A stretch of 36,675 nucleotides of DNA from Acidobacteriota bacterium (GCA_003222385.1 QHVV01000002.1:1-36675), one strand, 5' to 3'; counted from the stretch's first letter, positions 14,098 through 22,831 are shown. Translations and numbers: made by a program. The notes: generated by a model not told the origin, from the sequence alone.

Positions 14098-15273
14098 ATG
14101 AAGAAACTCTGGAAGCTCATTCCGATCGCGCCGGCTGTTCTCGCGGCCGCCTGCTCCGCCGGTCCTCCGCCCCGGGAGATCGCGGAAGCGCGCCTGGCGG
14201 TCCAGGACGCGAAGAATGCCAACGCCGACCAGCTGGCGACCCGGGAATACGACGCGGCGATCGCGCACCTCCGCATCGCGGAGAACACCTGGAACGAAAG
14301 GAAGGAAGGTCCCTTGGCCGCGCACTGGGCGCGGGTCGCCGAAGGCGAGGCCCGGACGGCCCAGTACCGCGCGGAGGCGCGCCGCGCCGACGAGGCGGTG
14401 CGTCGCGAGACCGAGCGAAAGCGGCAGGGAGAGCTCTCCGTGCGGGACGCGGAGATCGCGGCTCTCCAGGCGCGGGCACGGACGGACGCCGAGAGGCGTG
14501 CGGCGGAAGCGGAGGCCCGAGCGGCGGCGGAGAGGCGCGCCGCCGAGGACAGGCTCGCCACGCAGGAAGCCGGGGCGCGCGAGCGGGAACAGGCCCGGCT
14601 GGACCTCGAGGCGCGGCTGGCGGCCGAGCGCGCGGCGGCGGACCGCGAGGCCGCGGCACGGACGCAGGCCGACCGGGAACGCTCGGCCGCGGAGCTCGAG
14701 AAGACCCGGGCGGAGCTCGAGGCCAGCCGCAAGGCCGCCGAAGAGGCGCAGAGGTCGGCCGAGGCGGAGCGGCAGAGGCTCGAGGGAGAGCGCAAGGCGG
14801 CGGCGGACCGTTCGGCCGAGATCACCCGACTCCAGGCCGAGCATGAGAAGACCCAGGAGGAGCTGCGCAAGACGCTCTCGGCCCTCGCGTCGGTGCGCGA
14901 GGAGGCGCGCGGGCTCATCGTCACCCTTCCCGGCAACATCTATTTCGACGTGAACAAATCGGACGTGAAGCCTTCCATGCGCGCGCGGCTGACCGAGATC
15001 GCCCGCGCGCTCGCATCCGTCCCCGGACAGCGCGTTCTCGTGGAAGGGCATACGGATTCCGACGGCTCTTCGGAGTACAACCTGCAGCTCTCGCGGCTCC
15101 GCGCGCAGTCGGTCCGGTCGGCGCTCGTCGAAGGCGGGGTCTCCCCCGACCGCATCGAGGCGCAGGGATACGGAAAGACGCGCCCGGTCGCGAGCAACGC
15201 CACGGCCGCCGGAAAAGCCCAGAACCGCCGGGTCGAGCTGGTCCTCGAAGGGGGCGCCGCTACTCCGAAGTAA
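14098..15273 (+). CDS. OmpA-family peptidoglycan-binding lipoprotein with DUF4398 N-terminus
   Basis: Likely tethers the outer membrane to peptidoglycan. Seen: a signal with lipobox AAAC (Cys near 19), a DUF4398-like helical segment at about 25-100, then a long coiled coil at about 100-280 made of Ala/Glu/Arg heptads, then a C-terminal OmpA domain from about 285. The OmpA domain has NIYFDVNKSDVKP, VLVEGHTDSDGSSEYN and NRRVELVLEG, including the Asp and Arg that grip diaminopimelate in this family. Length 391. The ATG is preceded by GAGCGAGG. The last 14 nt overlap the convergent permease gene. The coiled coil could span a good part of the periplasm; that is inference. Confidence 0.88.
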   Translation: MKKLWKLIPIAPAVLAAACSAGPPPREIAEARLAVQDAKNANADQLATREYDAAIAHLRIAENTWNERKEGPLAAHWARVAEGEARTAQYRAEARRADEAVRRETERKRQGELSVRDAEIAALQARARTDAERRAAEAEARAAAERRAAEDRLATQEAGAREREQARLDLEARLAAERAAADREAAARTQADRERSAAELEKTRAELEASRKAAEEAQRSAEAERQRLEGERKAAADRSAEITRLQAEHEKTQEELRKTLSALASVREEARGLIVTLPGNIYFDVNKSDVKPSMRARLTEIARALASVPGQRVLVEGHTDSDGSSEYNLQLSRLRAQSVRSALVEGGVSPDRIEAQGYGKTRPVASNATAAGKAQNRRVELVLEGGAATPK

Positions 15274-16312
15274 CCGCCTCTCCTCCGTTCGGCGCGGCCG
15301 GCGCGCGATCCTCTTCGGCGAACCGGATGAACGCGAGAACGAGCGCGATCACGATCGGTCCGAGAAAGAGCCCGATCGGACCGAACGCGGCGACGCCGCC
15401 GACCGCGCCGATGAAGACCGGAAGCGTCGAGATCTGCGCCCGCCCGGAGATGAAGATCGGCCGCAGAAAGTTGTCGATGGTCCCGACGACCCCGATCGCC
15501 CAGGCGAGCACGAAGAGCGACCAGCCCCACTGCCCGGCGAAAGCGAGCGCGATCGCGGCCGGGATCAGGACGAGACCGGTGCCGAGCGCCGGAATGAGCG
15601 CGGCGATGGCGCCCAGCACGCCGAAGACGACAGGCGAAGGAAGCGGCGAGATCCAGAAGGCGAACCCGACGAGCGCTCCCTGAATGAGGGCGGTCAGGAC
15701 GTTTCCGTAGACCACGGCGCGCGTGACGTCGGCGACGTGAGACTCGAGCCGCCGTTTGCGCTCCTCGTCCAGCGGTACGAGCGCCATTCCCCGCTGGATC
15801 ATCTCGTCGCCGTCCCGAAAGAAGAAGTAGAGGACGAAGAGCATCAGGAAGAGCCCGACGACCGCGCCGAGCGCCCCGAGGAACACGAACCTGCTGTGCG
15901 CGAGCGCGAACTCGAGAGCGGTGCGGAGCCCGTTCACGATCCACGCCTGGACCTGGTCCACCGTGACGGGAGTGTGCTCCGCGAGCCAGTGCACGACGCG
16001 ATCCACGATGGGAAGTCGGACGATGTCGCTCGGGCGCGCGATCCGGTAACGGTCGGCGAGGCTGCCCAGGCGCTGAATCAGGTCGGCCGCCTGTCCCGCG
16101 AACGCGATGGCGACGAGAGCCGCCGGCAGAATGATTGCGAGCGTGACCGCGACCGTCATGAAGAGCGCCGCGCGGCCGCGCCCCTTCCCCGGGGGCAACC
16201 GCCTCCGGAGCGCGGCGTTGACCGGGTGCAGGAGAAAAGCGAGCAGGAGCGCCCAGAGGATCGGGCCGACGAAAGGCTTCAAGATCGAAACGAGCGCCGC
16301 CGCGAGCAGCAC
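15260..16312 (-). CDS. AI-2E family (PerM-like) membrane permease
   Basis: A polytopic inner-membrane protein of the AI-2 exporter superfamily; members export autoinducer-2 or act as Na+(Li+)/H+ antiporters, and the substrate here is unknown. Seen: about eight hydrophobic segments, a soluble loop around 95-150, the FVLYFFFRDGDEMI motif, and the C-terminal PALGTGLVLIPAAIALAF and NFLRPIFISGRAQISTLPVF blocks typical of the family. The first canonical start, GTG at 16312, begins inside the first membrane helix. Upstream codons still read like family sequence (SHDRFYARVFGLVVA) with G/C-rich third positions, so the true start may be ATT at 16360 or ATC at 16375. Family assignment is firm. Confidence 0.85.
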   Translation of the reverse strand: MLLAAALVSILKPFVGPILWALLLAFLLHPVNAALRRRLPPGKGRGRAALFMTVAVTLAIILPAALVAIAFAGQAADLIQRLGSLADRYRIARPSDIVRLPIVDRVVHWLAEHTPVTVDQVQAWIVNGLRTALEFALAHSRFVFLGALGAVVGLFLMLFVLYFFFRDGDEMIQRGMALVPLDEERKRRLESHVADVTRAVVYGNVLTALIQGALVGFAFWISPLPSPVVFGVLGAIAALIPALGTGLVLIPAAIALAFAGQWGWSLFVLAWAIGVVGTIDNFLRPIFISGRAQISTLPVFIGAVGGVAAFGPIGLFLGPIVIALVLAFIRFAEEDRAPAAPNGGEAVTSE

Positions 16313-16425
16313 TGCGACGACGAGCCCGAAGACTCGCGCGTAGAAGCGGTCGTGCGAAATGAGCGTCGTTTCGATCCCCGCTCGGTCCGTGGCCCGTTGC
16401 GCCCGAGAATACCTCCGCCGGGTGC

Positions 16426-16431
16426 TAGCAT
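16426..16431 (+). promoter_or_regulatory. Possible extended -10 for queG
   Basis: TGC-TAGCAT, an extended -10 form, ends 12 nt before the queG ATG. There is no -35 and no Shine-Dalgarno, so the leader would be only about 6 nt. Weak candidate. Confidence 0.3.
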
Positions 16432-16443
16432 CGCGGGACGGGC

Positions 16444-17487
16444 ATGACGGCGCGGTCCGATCGACTCGAAGCCGCCCGGATCTTTCGGGAGGTAGCGCTC
16501 GCGGCCGGGTTCTCCCGATTCGGCGTGGCGCGCGCGGAGGCCCCGGCTCGATTCGAACGGTTCCGCGACTGGATCGCGGCCGGCCGGCACGCCGGCATGG
16601 CCTACCTCGAGCGGACCGCCGACGTCCGGTCGAGGCCGCAGAACCTCCTGCCGGACGCGAAGTCGGTCGTCTGCCTGGCCGCGCCGTACCGGACCGACGC
16701 GCTCTGCGCGCAAGACGGCTCGATCCTCGCCCGCTACGCCGCGGGGCCCGACTACCACGGCACGCTGCGCAAGAGGGCGATCCACGTGGCCCGCGCGGCC
16801 GTCGCGCGGATCGCCGGCCCGGTCCGCTGGCGCGTGTGCGTGGATTCCACCCCGCTCGCGGAGAGATCGTTCGCGGCGGCCGCGGGTCTCGGCTGGATCG
16901 GCAAGAACGGCTGCCTGATCGATCGCGAGCTCGGCTCCTATCTCCTGCTCGCGGAAATCGTCACCGATCTCGATCTGCCGCCGGACGATCCGGTCGCGGA
17001 GCTGTGCGGATCGTGCGTCCGATGCCTGGAGAGCTGTCCCACCGGCGCCTTTCTCGAGCCGGGTCTGCTCGATGCCGCCCGCTGCCTCGCTTACTGGACG
17101 ATCGAGCACCGCGGTCCGCTTCCGGACGCGGTCAAGGAGAGCGTCGGCAACCGGGTCTTCGGGTGCGACATCTGCCAGGAAGCGTGTCCCTGGAACGGGC
17201 CCGTGAGACCGGACGCCACGGACCCGGAGGTCCCGACGCGCGCCGAGTGGCTGCAGATGGGTAAAGGCGAGTGGCGGCGCCGGTTCGGGGCGACCGCCTT
17301 GAACCGCGCCGGACGGCGGGGAATCCAGCGCAACGCCGCAGCGTCTGCGGGCGCGACCGGAGACCGCGCGCTCCTCCCCGCGCTCGGCCGCGCCGCGGAG
17401 ATCGCCGACCGCGGCTTCTCCGACGCGGCGCGCTGGGCGATCGATCGCCTGACCCCCCCTCCGGCCACTTCGAAAGGACTTCGATGA
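16444..17487 (+). CDS. queG: Epoxyqueuosine reductase QueG
   Basis: Last step of queuosine synthesis: cobalamin-dependent reduction of epoxyqueuosine to queuosine in tRNA. Seen: the N-terminal GFSRFGVARAE and HAGMAYLERTADVR blocks, the active-site region VDSTPLAERSFAAAAGLGWIGKN, and two [4Fe-4S] motifs, C188-x2-C191-x2-C194-x3-C198-P and C241-x2-C244-x3-C248-P. The cluster cysteines are complete. Length 347 is normal. A short C-terminal HEAT-like stretch follows. It is translationally coupled to the next gene (ATGA overlap). Other queuosine genes are not in this window. Confidence 0.95.
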   Translation: MTARSDRLEAARIFREVALAAGFSRFGVARAEAPARFERFRDWIAAGRHAGMAYLERTADVRSRPQNLLPDAKSVVCLAAPYRTDALCAQDGSILARYAAGPDYHGTLRKRAIHVARAAVARIAGPVRWRVCVDSTPLAERSFAAAAGLGWIGKNGCLIDRELGSYLLLAEIVTDLDLPPDDPVAELCGSCVRCLESCPTGAFLEPGLLDAARCLAYWTIEHRGPLPDAVKESVGNRVFGCDICQEACPWNGPVRPDATDPEVPTRAEWLQMGKGEWRRRFGATALNRAGRRGIQRNAAASAGATGDRALLPALGRAAEIADRGFSDAARWAIDRLTPPPATSKGLR

Positions 17488-18761
17488 CCGCAAAAACCCT
17501 GATCTTCGCGGTGCTCCTCGTTCTGTCGCTGGTGCTCTGCGCGTTCTTCGCGGGCGCCGAGACGGCGCTCGTCTCGCTCTCGCGCATCGACCTGCAGCGG
17601 ATGCGGGAAAAGGGGGACCGGCGGGGCGGCATCATCCGGAACCTCAAGGCGCATACGTCTCGCCTCCTGGCGACGATCCTGATCGGCCAGAACCTGTTCG
17701 TCTCCGCGGCGTCGGCCCTCGCGACGGCGCTCGCGACCGCGTGGGTCGGCGAGACTTACGGCGTTCCGGCGGCGATCCTGTTCTCGACGGTCGTGCTCTT
17801 CATCTTCGCCGAGATGATCCCGAAAGCCGTGGGCGCGGCCTCGCCCGTGCCGATCTCGCGGGCGGTCGCGATTCCAATGGCCTGGATCACGCGGGTTCTT
17901 TCCCCGATCGTCGAGGTCTGCGTCAAGCTCTCGACCCGCATCCTGCAGCTCTTCGGGATCCCGGAGAAGACTCCGACCCTGACCGAGGAGGAAATGAAGA
18001 GCGTCATCAACCTCGGCGCCGACGAGGGGGTCATCCACGGCGAGGAGAGGCGCCTGCTCCACAAGGTGATCGAGTTCGGCGACAAGACCGTGCGCGACAT
18101 CATGGTGCCGCGCACGAGAGTCATCGCGCTGCCGGAGACCGCGAAATTCGACGACGTCGGCCTGGTGCTCAAGGAGCACAAGCTCTCGCGCCTCCCCGTC
18201 TACCGCGGCTCGCTCGACAACGTCGTCGGCATCCTCCACGCGAAGGACCTGTTCGACCTGTCCGACGAGGAAGAGCGGAAGTTCTCGCTCGGGCGCTACC
18301 TCGATCCTCCGTTCCTGGTGCCGGAGTTCAAACGCGCCGAAGACCTGTTCCGGGAGATGCGCCGCCGCCGCACTCACATGGCGGTCGTGGTCGACGAGCA
18401 CGGAGGCACGGCAGGCATCGCCACCATCGAGGACGCGCTCGAGGAGCTGCTCGGGCCCATCCAGGACGAGTTCGACGAGGAGGAGACGCCGGGTTTCGTC
18501 GCGGCGGGAGACCGGACGTTTCTTCTCGAAGGCAGCTACCGGCTGGACGATGTCGAGGAGCAGTTCGGTCTTTCGCTGCCGCGCGACGAGGCCGAGACGA
18601 TTGCGGGCCACTTGATGCTGCGGTTCGGCCGGATCCCGCGGAAGGGCGAGCGGTGGAAGGGTCGCCGCGCGGAGTTCATCGTCGAGGACGCGACGCCCAC
18701 GGCGATCAAGAGCGTGCGGATGATCCTGCCGCCTCCGCCGGCCACGCCGCCCGCCGGATGA
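17484..18761 (+). CDS. CNNM/CorC-type transporter protein (DUF21, CBS pair, CorC_HlyC)
   Basis: Integral membrane protein linked to Mg2+/Co2+ efflux in characterised relatives; many were called hemolysin C. Seen in order: a DUF21 membrane domain at about 1-180 with FFAGAETALVSLSRIDLQRM and an IGQNLFVSAASALA segment; a CBS pair at about 195-330, with VPRTRVIALPE and MAVVVDEHGGTAGIATIEDALEE; and a CorC_HlyC domain at the end. The total is 425 residues. The ATG at 17484 overlaps the queG stop as ATGA; the longer frame upstream lies inside queG. Its own stop overlaps the following dehydrogenase start in the same manner. Confidence 0.92.
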   Translation: MTAKTLIFAVLLVLSLVLCAFFAGAETALVSLSRIDLQRMREKGDRRGGIIRNLKAHTSRLLATILIGQNLFVSAASALATALATAWVGETYGVPAAILFSTVVLFIFAEMIPKAVGAASPVPISRAVAIPMAWITRVLSPIVEVCVKLSTRILQLFGIPEKTPTLTEEEMKSVINLGADEGVIHGEERRLLHKVIEFGDKTVRDIMVPRTRVIALPETAKFDDVGLVLKEHKLSRLPVYRGSLDNVVGILHAKDLFDLSDEEERKFSLGRYLDPPFLVPEFKRAEDLFREMRRRRTHMAVVVDEHGGTAGIATIEDALEELLGPIQDEFDEEETPGFVAAGDRTFLLEGSYRLDDVEEQFGLSLPRDEAETIAGHLMLRFGRIPRKGERWKGRRAEFIVEDATPTAIKSVRMILPPPPATPPAG

Positions 18762-19771
18762 CGTCGCAGCCGAGAGAGCGCGTCGTCACCCTGATCCGCG
18801 GCGACGGGATCGGGCCGGAAGTCACCGACGCCGTGCTCGCGATCCTGGATGCGGCCGGCGCGCCGCTCGATTTCGAGGACGCGGTCGTCGGTCGGAAGGC
18901 CGAGGAGGAGGAGGGCGACCCGCTTCCGGCGCGGGTCATCGAGTCGATCCGGCGGAACCGCGTCGCGCTGAAGGCCCCGGTCGGAACTCCCATCGGAAAA
19001 GGTTTTTCGTCCGTGAACGTCCGGCTGCGGCAGACCCTCGAGCTCTTCGCGAACCTGCGGCCGGTGAAGACCGTGCCCGGGATTCCGGCGCGCTACACGG
19101 GTGTTGACCTCGTCGTCATCCGCGAGAACACGGAGGATCTTTACAGCGGGCTCGAGCACGTGGTCGTGCCCGGAGTGGTCGAGTCGCTCAAGATCATCAC
19201 GGAGGTTGCCTCGACCCGGATCGCCCGCTTCGCCTTCGAGTACGCGAAGCGGGAGGGGCGCCGCCGGATCACGGCGGTTCACAAAGCGAACATCATGAAG
19301 CTCTCGGACGGGCTCTTTCTCGACTGCTTCCGCCGCGTCGCCGCCGGATATCCGGAGATCGCGGCGGACGATCGGATCGTGGATGCGGCGTGCATGCGTC
19401 TCGTCCTGAACCCGGATATCTTCGACGTCCTGCTGCTCGAGAATCTCTACGGCGACATCGTGTCGGATCTCGCGGCCGGGCTGGTGGGAGGGCTGGGTCT
19501 CGTGCCGGGCGCGAACCTCGGCAGGGAAGCCGCAGTGTTCGAAGCGGTGCACGGCACCGCTCCCGACATCGCCGGAACGGGCCAGGCCAACCCCACAGCT
19601 CTGCTCCTGAGCGCGGTCCTGATGCTGCGACACATCGATCTCCCGACCTATGCCGAGACGATCGAGCGGGCGCTGTTGGCGACGTTCGCGGCCGGAATTC
19701 GCACCCCGGACGTCGGCGGAACGGCGACGACCTCCGAGTTCGCGAAAGAAGTGGCGAGGCGGCTGACCTGA
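18758..19771 (+). CDS. NAD-type isocitrate dehydrogenase (beta-decarboxylating dehydrogenase family)
   Basis: Oxidatively decarboxylates a 2-hydroxy acid with NAD(P); most likely isocitrate to 2-oxoglutarate in the TCA cycle. Seen: GDGIGPEVTDAVL at the N-terminus, the substrate loop SSVNVRLRQ, VVIRENTEDLYSGLEH, the catalytic Lys in AVHKANIMK, the metal aspartates in ENLYGDIVSDL, and EAVHGTAPDIAGTGQANPTA. The SSVNVRLRQ and ENTEDLYSG forms fit isocitrate or homoisocitrate rather than 3-isopropylmalate dehydrogenase. Length 337. The ATG overlaps the upstream stop (ATGA). Homoisocitrate dehydrogenase is the main alternative; no leucine or lysine genes lie nearby. Confidence 0.9.
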   Translation: MTSQPRERVVTLIRGDGIGPEVTDAVLAILDAAGAPLDFEDAVVGRKAEEEEGDPLPARVIESIRRNRVALKAPVGTPIGKGFSSVNVRLRQTLELFANLRPVKTVPGIPARYTGVDLVVIRENTEDLYSGLEHVVVPGVVESLKIITEVASTRIARFAFEYAKREGRRRITAVHKANIMKLSDGLFLDCFRRVAAGYPEIAADDRIVDAACMRLVLNPDIFDVLLLENLYGDIVSDLAAGLVGGLGLVPGANLGREAAVFEAVHGTAPDIAGTGQANPTALLLSAVLMLRHIDLPTYAETIERALLATFAAGIRTPDVGGTATTSEFAKEVARRLT

Positions 19772-19791
19772 TCCGGAACGGGAGGCGGACT

Positions 19792-20085
19792 TCAGTCCAT
19801 CTCGACCTTCGGCACCATGAGCACGCGCACGCCGACGTTTCCGAGCACGCGCGCCTGGCAGCCGAGCCGGCGGCCGGAGCCGAGGTCGTAGGCGATCTCC
19901 TGCGGGTTGATCGCCGTCAGGTTCTCTCCACCGGCCACGACCTCCACCCGGCACGTCGAGCAGATCCCGTTTCCGCCGCAGACGTGGCTGATGTGGACTC
20001 CCAGATCCACGGCGGCCCGCAGGAGCGTGGTTCCGGACGGGACGATCCCGGCCTTCCCTTCGTTGACGAAGACCACCGTGGGCAT
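19792..20085 (-). CDS. 2Fe-2S ferredoxin, adrenodoxin-like spacing
   Basis: Small electron carrier of 97 residues. Seen: a beta-grasp N-terminus (PTVVFVNEGKAG), then cluster ligands C36-x5-C42-x2-C45 and a late C76 in RRLGCQARV. The C-x5-C-x2-C pattern is that of adrenodoxin/ISC-type ferredoxins, although the CGGNGICSTC loop also resembles those of succinate dehydrogenase-like or RnfB-independent ferredoxins. I chose the ATG at 20085 because it gives the canonical start; the long open frame upstream is antisense to trmB. It is convergent with the dehydrogenase and divergent from trmB. The redox partner is unknown. Confidence 0.88.
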   Translation of the reverse strand: MPTVVFVNEGKAGIVPSGTTLLRAAVDLGVHISHVCGGNGICSTCRVEVVAGGENLTAINPQEIAYDLGSGRRLGCQARVLGNVGVRVLMVPKVEMD

Positions 20086-20103
20086 GAGAATTTCGGGACT
20101 CTC

Positions 20104-20730
20104 TTGACCGGTCAGATTAGCACGACGAAGAGCGCGCGGTCCCGTTTTCCCGCCACGGCCGACGAGGAGCTCTGGTTCGCGCGGCCGTTTTCCGGTCACG
20201 AGATCTTCGGGCGCCGGGCGCCGCTCGAGATCGAGCTCGGCACCGGAAAGGCGCGCTTCCTGATCGCGGCGGCCGGCGCGAATCCTTCCCGGGACTTCGT
20301 CGGGATCGAGCGCTCGCTCTCGTACTATCGGATCGCGAGCCGGCGAATCTCCCGGGCACGACTCGCGAACGCCCGGATCGTGCGCGCCGACGCCCGGATG
20401 TTCGTCGACGGCTGCCTCGCCGCCGGATCCGTGCGCGCGTTCCACGTCTACTTCCCGGACCCGTGGCCCAAGAAGAGGCAGCGAAAGCGGCGGCTCTTGG
20501 ACGGCGTGTTCCTCGAGGTGCTCGCTTCGAAGCTCGAGCCGGGCGGAGTCCTCAAGATCGCGACCGACCATCCCGGCTACGCGGGAGAGCTCCGCCCTCT
20601 TCTCCAGACGGTCGAGGATCTCGAGGAGATCGAGTGGGACTCGCTTCCCACGCCCCCGCCCACGCACTACGAGATCAAGTACCGCGCAGAGGGCCGGGCC
20701 ATTCAGCGCTTCCTGCTGCGCCGGAAGTGA
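20104..20730 (+). CDS. trmB: tRNA (guanine-N7)-methyltransferase TrmB
   Basis: Makes m7G46 in the variable loop of tRNA. Seen: the SAM motif IEIELGTGKARFL, FVGIERSLSYYRIASRRI, and the signature HVYFPDPWPKKRQRKRRLL, followed by GGVLKIATDHPGYA and the end IKYRAEGRAIQRFLLRRK. The body is of normal length, 208 residues from the TTG at 20104. That TTG is the first standard start after the ferredoxin gene but has no Shine-Dalgarno; an ATT four codons later is possible. The gene is convergent with pgsA, 16 nt between stops. Confidence 0.92.
   Translation: MTGQISTTKSARSRFPATADEELWFARPFSGHEIFGRRAPLEIELGTGKARFLIAAAGANPSRDFVGIERSLSYYRIASRRISRARLANARIVRADARMFVDGCLAAGSVRAFHVYFPDPWPKKRQRKRRLLDGVFLEVLASKLEPGGVLKIATDHPGYAGELRPLLQTVEDLEEIEWDSLPTPPPTHYEIKYRAEGRAIQRFLLRRK
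20105..20114. repeat. 10-bp palindrome between ferredoxin and trmB
   Basis: TGACCGGTCA is a perfect palindrome in the short divergent gap. On the minus strand it directly follows a TAATCT hexamer (20119-20114), so it would cover the ferredoxin transcription start; it also overlaps the trmB TTG codon. Confidence 0.5.
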
Positions 20731-20746
20731 CGGGGCCAGCCTGCGC

Positions 20747-21340
20747 TCAATGCTCCGGCGGCGGGAGCGGGCCGGCGATCGAAACGATCCGTCGGAGAAA
20801 GAGCACGAAGTAGTGGATTCCGGACAGGAGCGCGATTCCGACGGTCAGCCAGAGAGCCATCTTGCCCGGCAGGAGAAAGACTTCGTGCCGGATGGCGAGG
20901 ATCAGGAGCGACGCGGCCAGGATCTGCGACAACATCTTCGCTTTTCCCCAGCCGGTCGCGGCGATCACGAGACCCTGCGCCGAGGCGATCGAGCGCAGTC
21001 CGGAGACCGCGAACTCGCGACCGAGGATGACGACGACCATCCACGCCGGGGCCAGCTGGAGCTCGACGAGCGAAACGAAAGCCGCGGAGATCAGAAGTTT
21101 GTCGGCGATCGGGTCGAGGAGGGTGCCGAGCGTCGTGATCTCGCCGCGCCGCCGCGCCAGCCAGCCGTCGAAAAAGTCCGTCGCCGTCGCGAAGAGAAAG
21201 ATCAGCAGCCCGACGGTCTCGCGCCCTTCGAACTTCGTCAGGAGAACGACGAGGAGGAACGGGACCAGGAAGATGCGCAGGAGCGTCAGCGCGTTCGGGA
21301 GGTTGATGTTCAATTGCTCTTCCGTCTCGAGGATTTCCAT
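20747..21340 (-). CDS. pgsA: CDP-diacylglycerol-glycerol-3-phosphate 3-phosphatidyltransferase
   Basis: Forms phosphatidylglycerol phosphate, the committed step to phosphatidylglycerol and cardiolipin. Seen: NLPNALTLLRIFLVPFLL at the start, then the CDP-alcohol phosphotransferase motif D-x2-DG-x2-AR-x8-G-x3-D-x3-D spanning TDFFDGWLARRRGEITTLG and LLDPIADK, and several hydrophobic helices, ending with SGIHYFVLFLRRI. Length 197 is typical. ATG start; only a weak purine-rich stretch (GAAAG) precedes it. Divergent from the phosphohexomutase gene by 84 nt. Confidence 0.94.
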   Translation of the reverse strand: MEILETEEQLNINLPNALTLLRIFLVPFLLVVLLTKFEGRETVGLLIFLFATATDFFDGWLARRRGEITTLGTLLDPIADKLLISAAFVSLVELQLAPAWMVVVILGREFAVSGLRSIASAQGLVIAATGWGKAKMLSQILAASLLILAIRHEVFLLPGKMALWLTVGIALLSGIHYFVLFLRRIVSIAGPLPPPEH

Positions 21341-21424
21341 GCGTTATCTTTCGGCGAAGGCCGAAATCCGAGAAGTGACTAAGGTAACACCGGCGAGCCG
21401 GCGCGCGGGCCGGCGCTCCATGCC

Positions 21425-22831
21425 TTGAGCATCGCGTTCGGGACCGACGGCTGGCGAGGCGTCATCGCCGACGACTGTACGTTCGACGCCGTTCGCCGGG
21501 TCGCGGCCGCCACGGCCCGCGTCTACTCGGCGTCGCGCGGCCCCGGCGACCGGACCCGCATCGTCGTCGGGTACGACACGCGCTTCCTCTCGCCGGAGCT
21601 GGCTCGCGAAGCCGCCGAGATCTTCGCCCGCTCCGGCATCGACGTTCTTCTGACCGACCGGCCCGTCCCCACGCCCGTGGTGTCCTACCACGTCCGGCGG
21701 CTCGGGCTTGCCGGCGGGATCGCGATCACGGCCAGCCACAATCCCGCGCCTTACAACGGCTTCAAGGTGAAGGCGCACTTCGGCGGGAGCGCGCCGCCCG
21801 AGCTCTACGAGGAGATCTCCCGGGCGGCGGACCGGCCTCTCCCCGTGCCCGCCCGGCCCGGTTGGATCGCGAGCGTCGATCTCGTGGCGCCTTACCGCGA
21901 GCGGCTCGCGGCGCTCCTCGATCTGCCCGCGATCCGCGAGGCCGGGCTCTCCGTTCTCGCCGACTCGATCCACGGCGCGGCGGGGACCCTGGTCTCCGAC
22001 GTCGTCGGGCCCGGCGCGACACGCATCGTCTCTTTCCGCTCGGAGCGCGACGCGCTCTTCGGCGGCGTCCATCCCGAGCCGATCTGGGCGAACCTGCACG
22101 CGGCTCACCGGGAAGTCGTGGCCCGGCGGCTCGACCTCGCAGTCGCCCAGGACGGCGACGCCGACCGGCTCGGAGTGCTCGACAGGAACGGCGCGTTCGT
22201 GTCGCCGCATCGCGTGCTCGCCCTGCTCCTTCTTCACGCCTTCCGGCGCCGGCGGCTCACGGGCGGGATCGCGAAGACCTTCTCGACGTCGCTCCTGATC
22301 GACCGGGTCGCCGAGAAGTTGAACGCCCCGCTCTTCGAGACGCCGATCGGGTTCAAGCACGTCGCGGACCTGATGAACCGCGGCCAGGTGTCGGCGGGAG
22401 GCGAGGAGAGCGGAGGTTACGCCTTCGCCTTTCATCTCCCGGAGCGCGACGGCGTCTTCAACGCGCTCCTGCTCTTAGAAAGCCTCGCCCAGAGCGGCAA
22501 GGACCTGGCCGGGGCGCTCGCCGACCTCGCGCGGGAATTCGGGAGCTTCGCCTACGACCGGCGGGACGTGCACCTGCCGGTCGGAGTCGTCCGGGCGTAC
22601 CTGGACGGCGTGCGGCGCGACCCGCCCGCGAAGGTGGCGGGAGTCGCGGTCTCGAAGGTCACCGAGAAGGATGGGGTCAAGTACGTCTTCGACTCGGAGG
22701 GCTGGCTCCTCCACCGTCTCTCGGGCACAGAGCCGATGGTCCGGCTCTATTGCGAGCACCGCGAGGAGGAAAAGGTGGCGTCGATCTTAGACGAGGCGGA
22801 GGAGAGACTGCGGTCGTTCGCGAAAACGTAG
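21425..22831 (+). CDS. Phosphoglucomutase/phosphomannomutase family enzyme
   Basis: Interconverts hexose 1- and 6-phosphates, feeding sugar nucleotide and surface glycan synthesis. Seen: FGTDGWRGVIADD at the N-terminus, the phosphoserine loop TASHNP with catalytic S104, the Mg2+ loop DGDADR with D243, D245 and D247, the sugar-binding loop GGEESGG at 325-331, and the C-terminal phosphate-binding LSGTEPMVRLY. All four active-site loops are intact. Length 468. The TTG start gives the expected MSIAFGTDGW; the nearby ATG at 21420 runs into a stop. Whether glucose, mannose or both are used cannot be told. Confidence 0.93.
   Translation: MSIAFGTDGWRGVIADDCTFDAVRRVAAATARVYSASRGPGDRTRIVVGYDTRFLSPELAREAAEIFARSGIDVLLTDRPVPTPVVSYHVRRLGLAGGIAITASHNPAPYNGFKVKAHFGGSAPPELYEEISRAADRPLPVPARPGWIASVDLVAPYRERLAALLDLPAIREAGLSVLADSIHGAAGTLVSDVVGPGATRIVSFRSERDALFGGVHPEPIWANLHAAHREVVARRLDLAVAQDGDADRLGVLDRNGAFVSPHRVLALLLLHAFRRRRLTGGIAKTFSTSLLIDRVAEKLNAPLFETPIGFKHVADLMNRGQVSAGGEESGGYAFAFHLPERDGVFNALLLLESLAQSGKDLAGALADLAREFGSFAYDRRDVHLPVGVVRAYLDGVRRDPPAKVAGVAVSKVTEKDGVKYVFDSEGWLLHRLSGTEPMVRLYCEHREEEKVASILDEAEERLRSFAKT

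Noticed and set aside
13705-15051. 448-codon minus-strand open frame opposite the lipoprotein genes
   Set aside because: Antisense of a repetitive Ala/Glu/Arg coiled coil; no recognisable domain.
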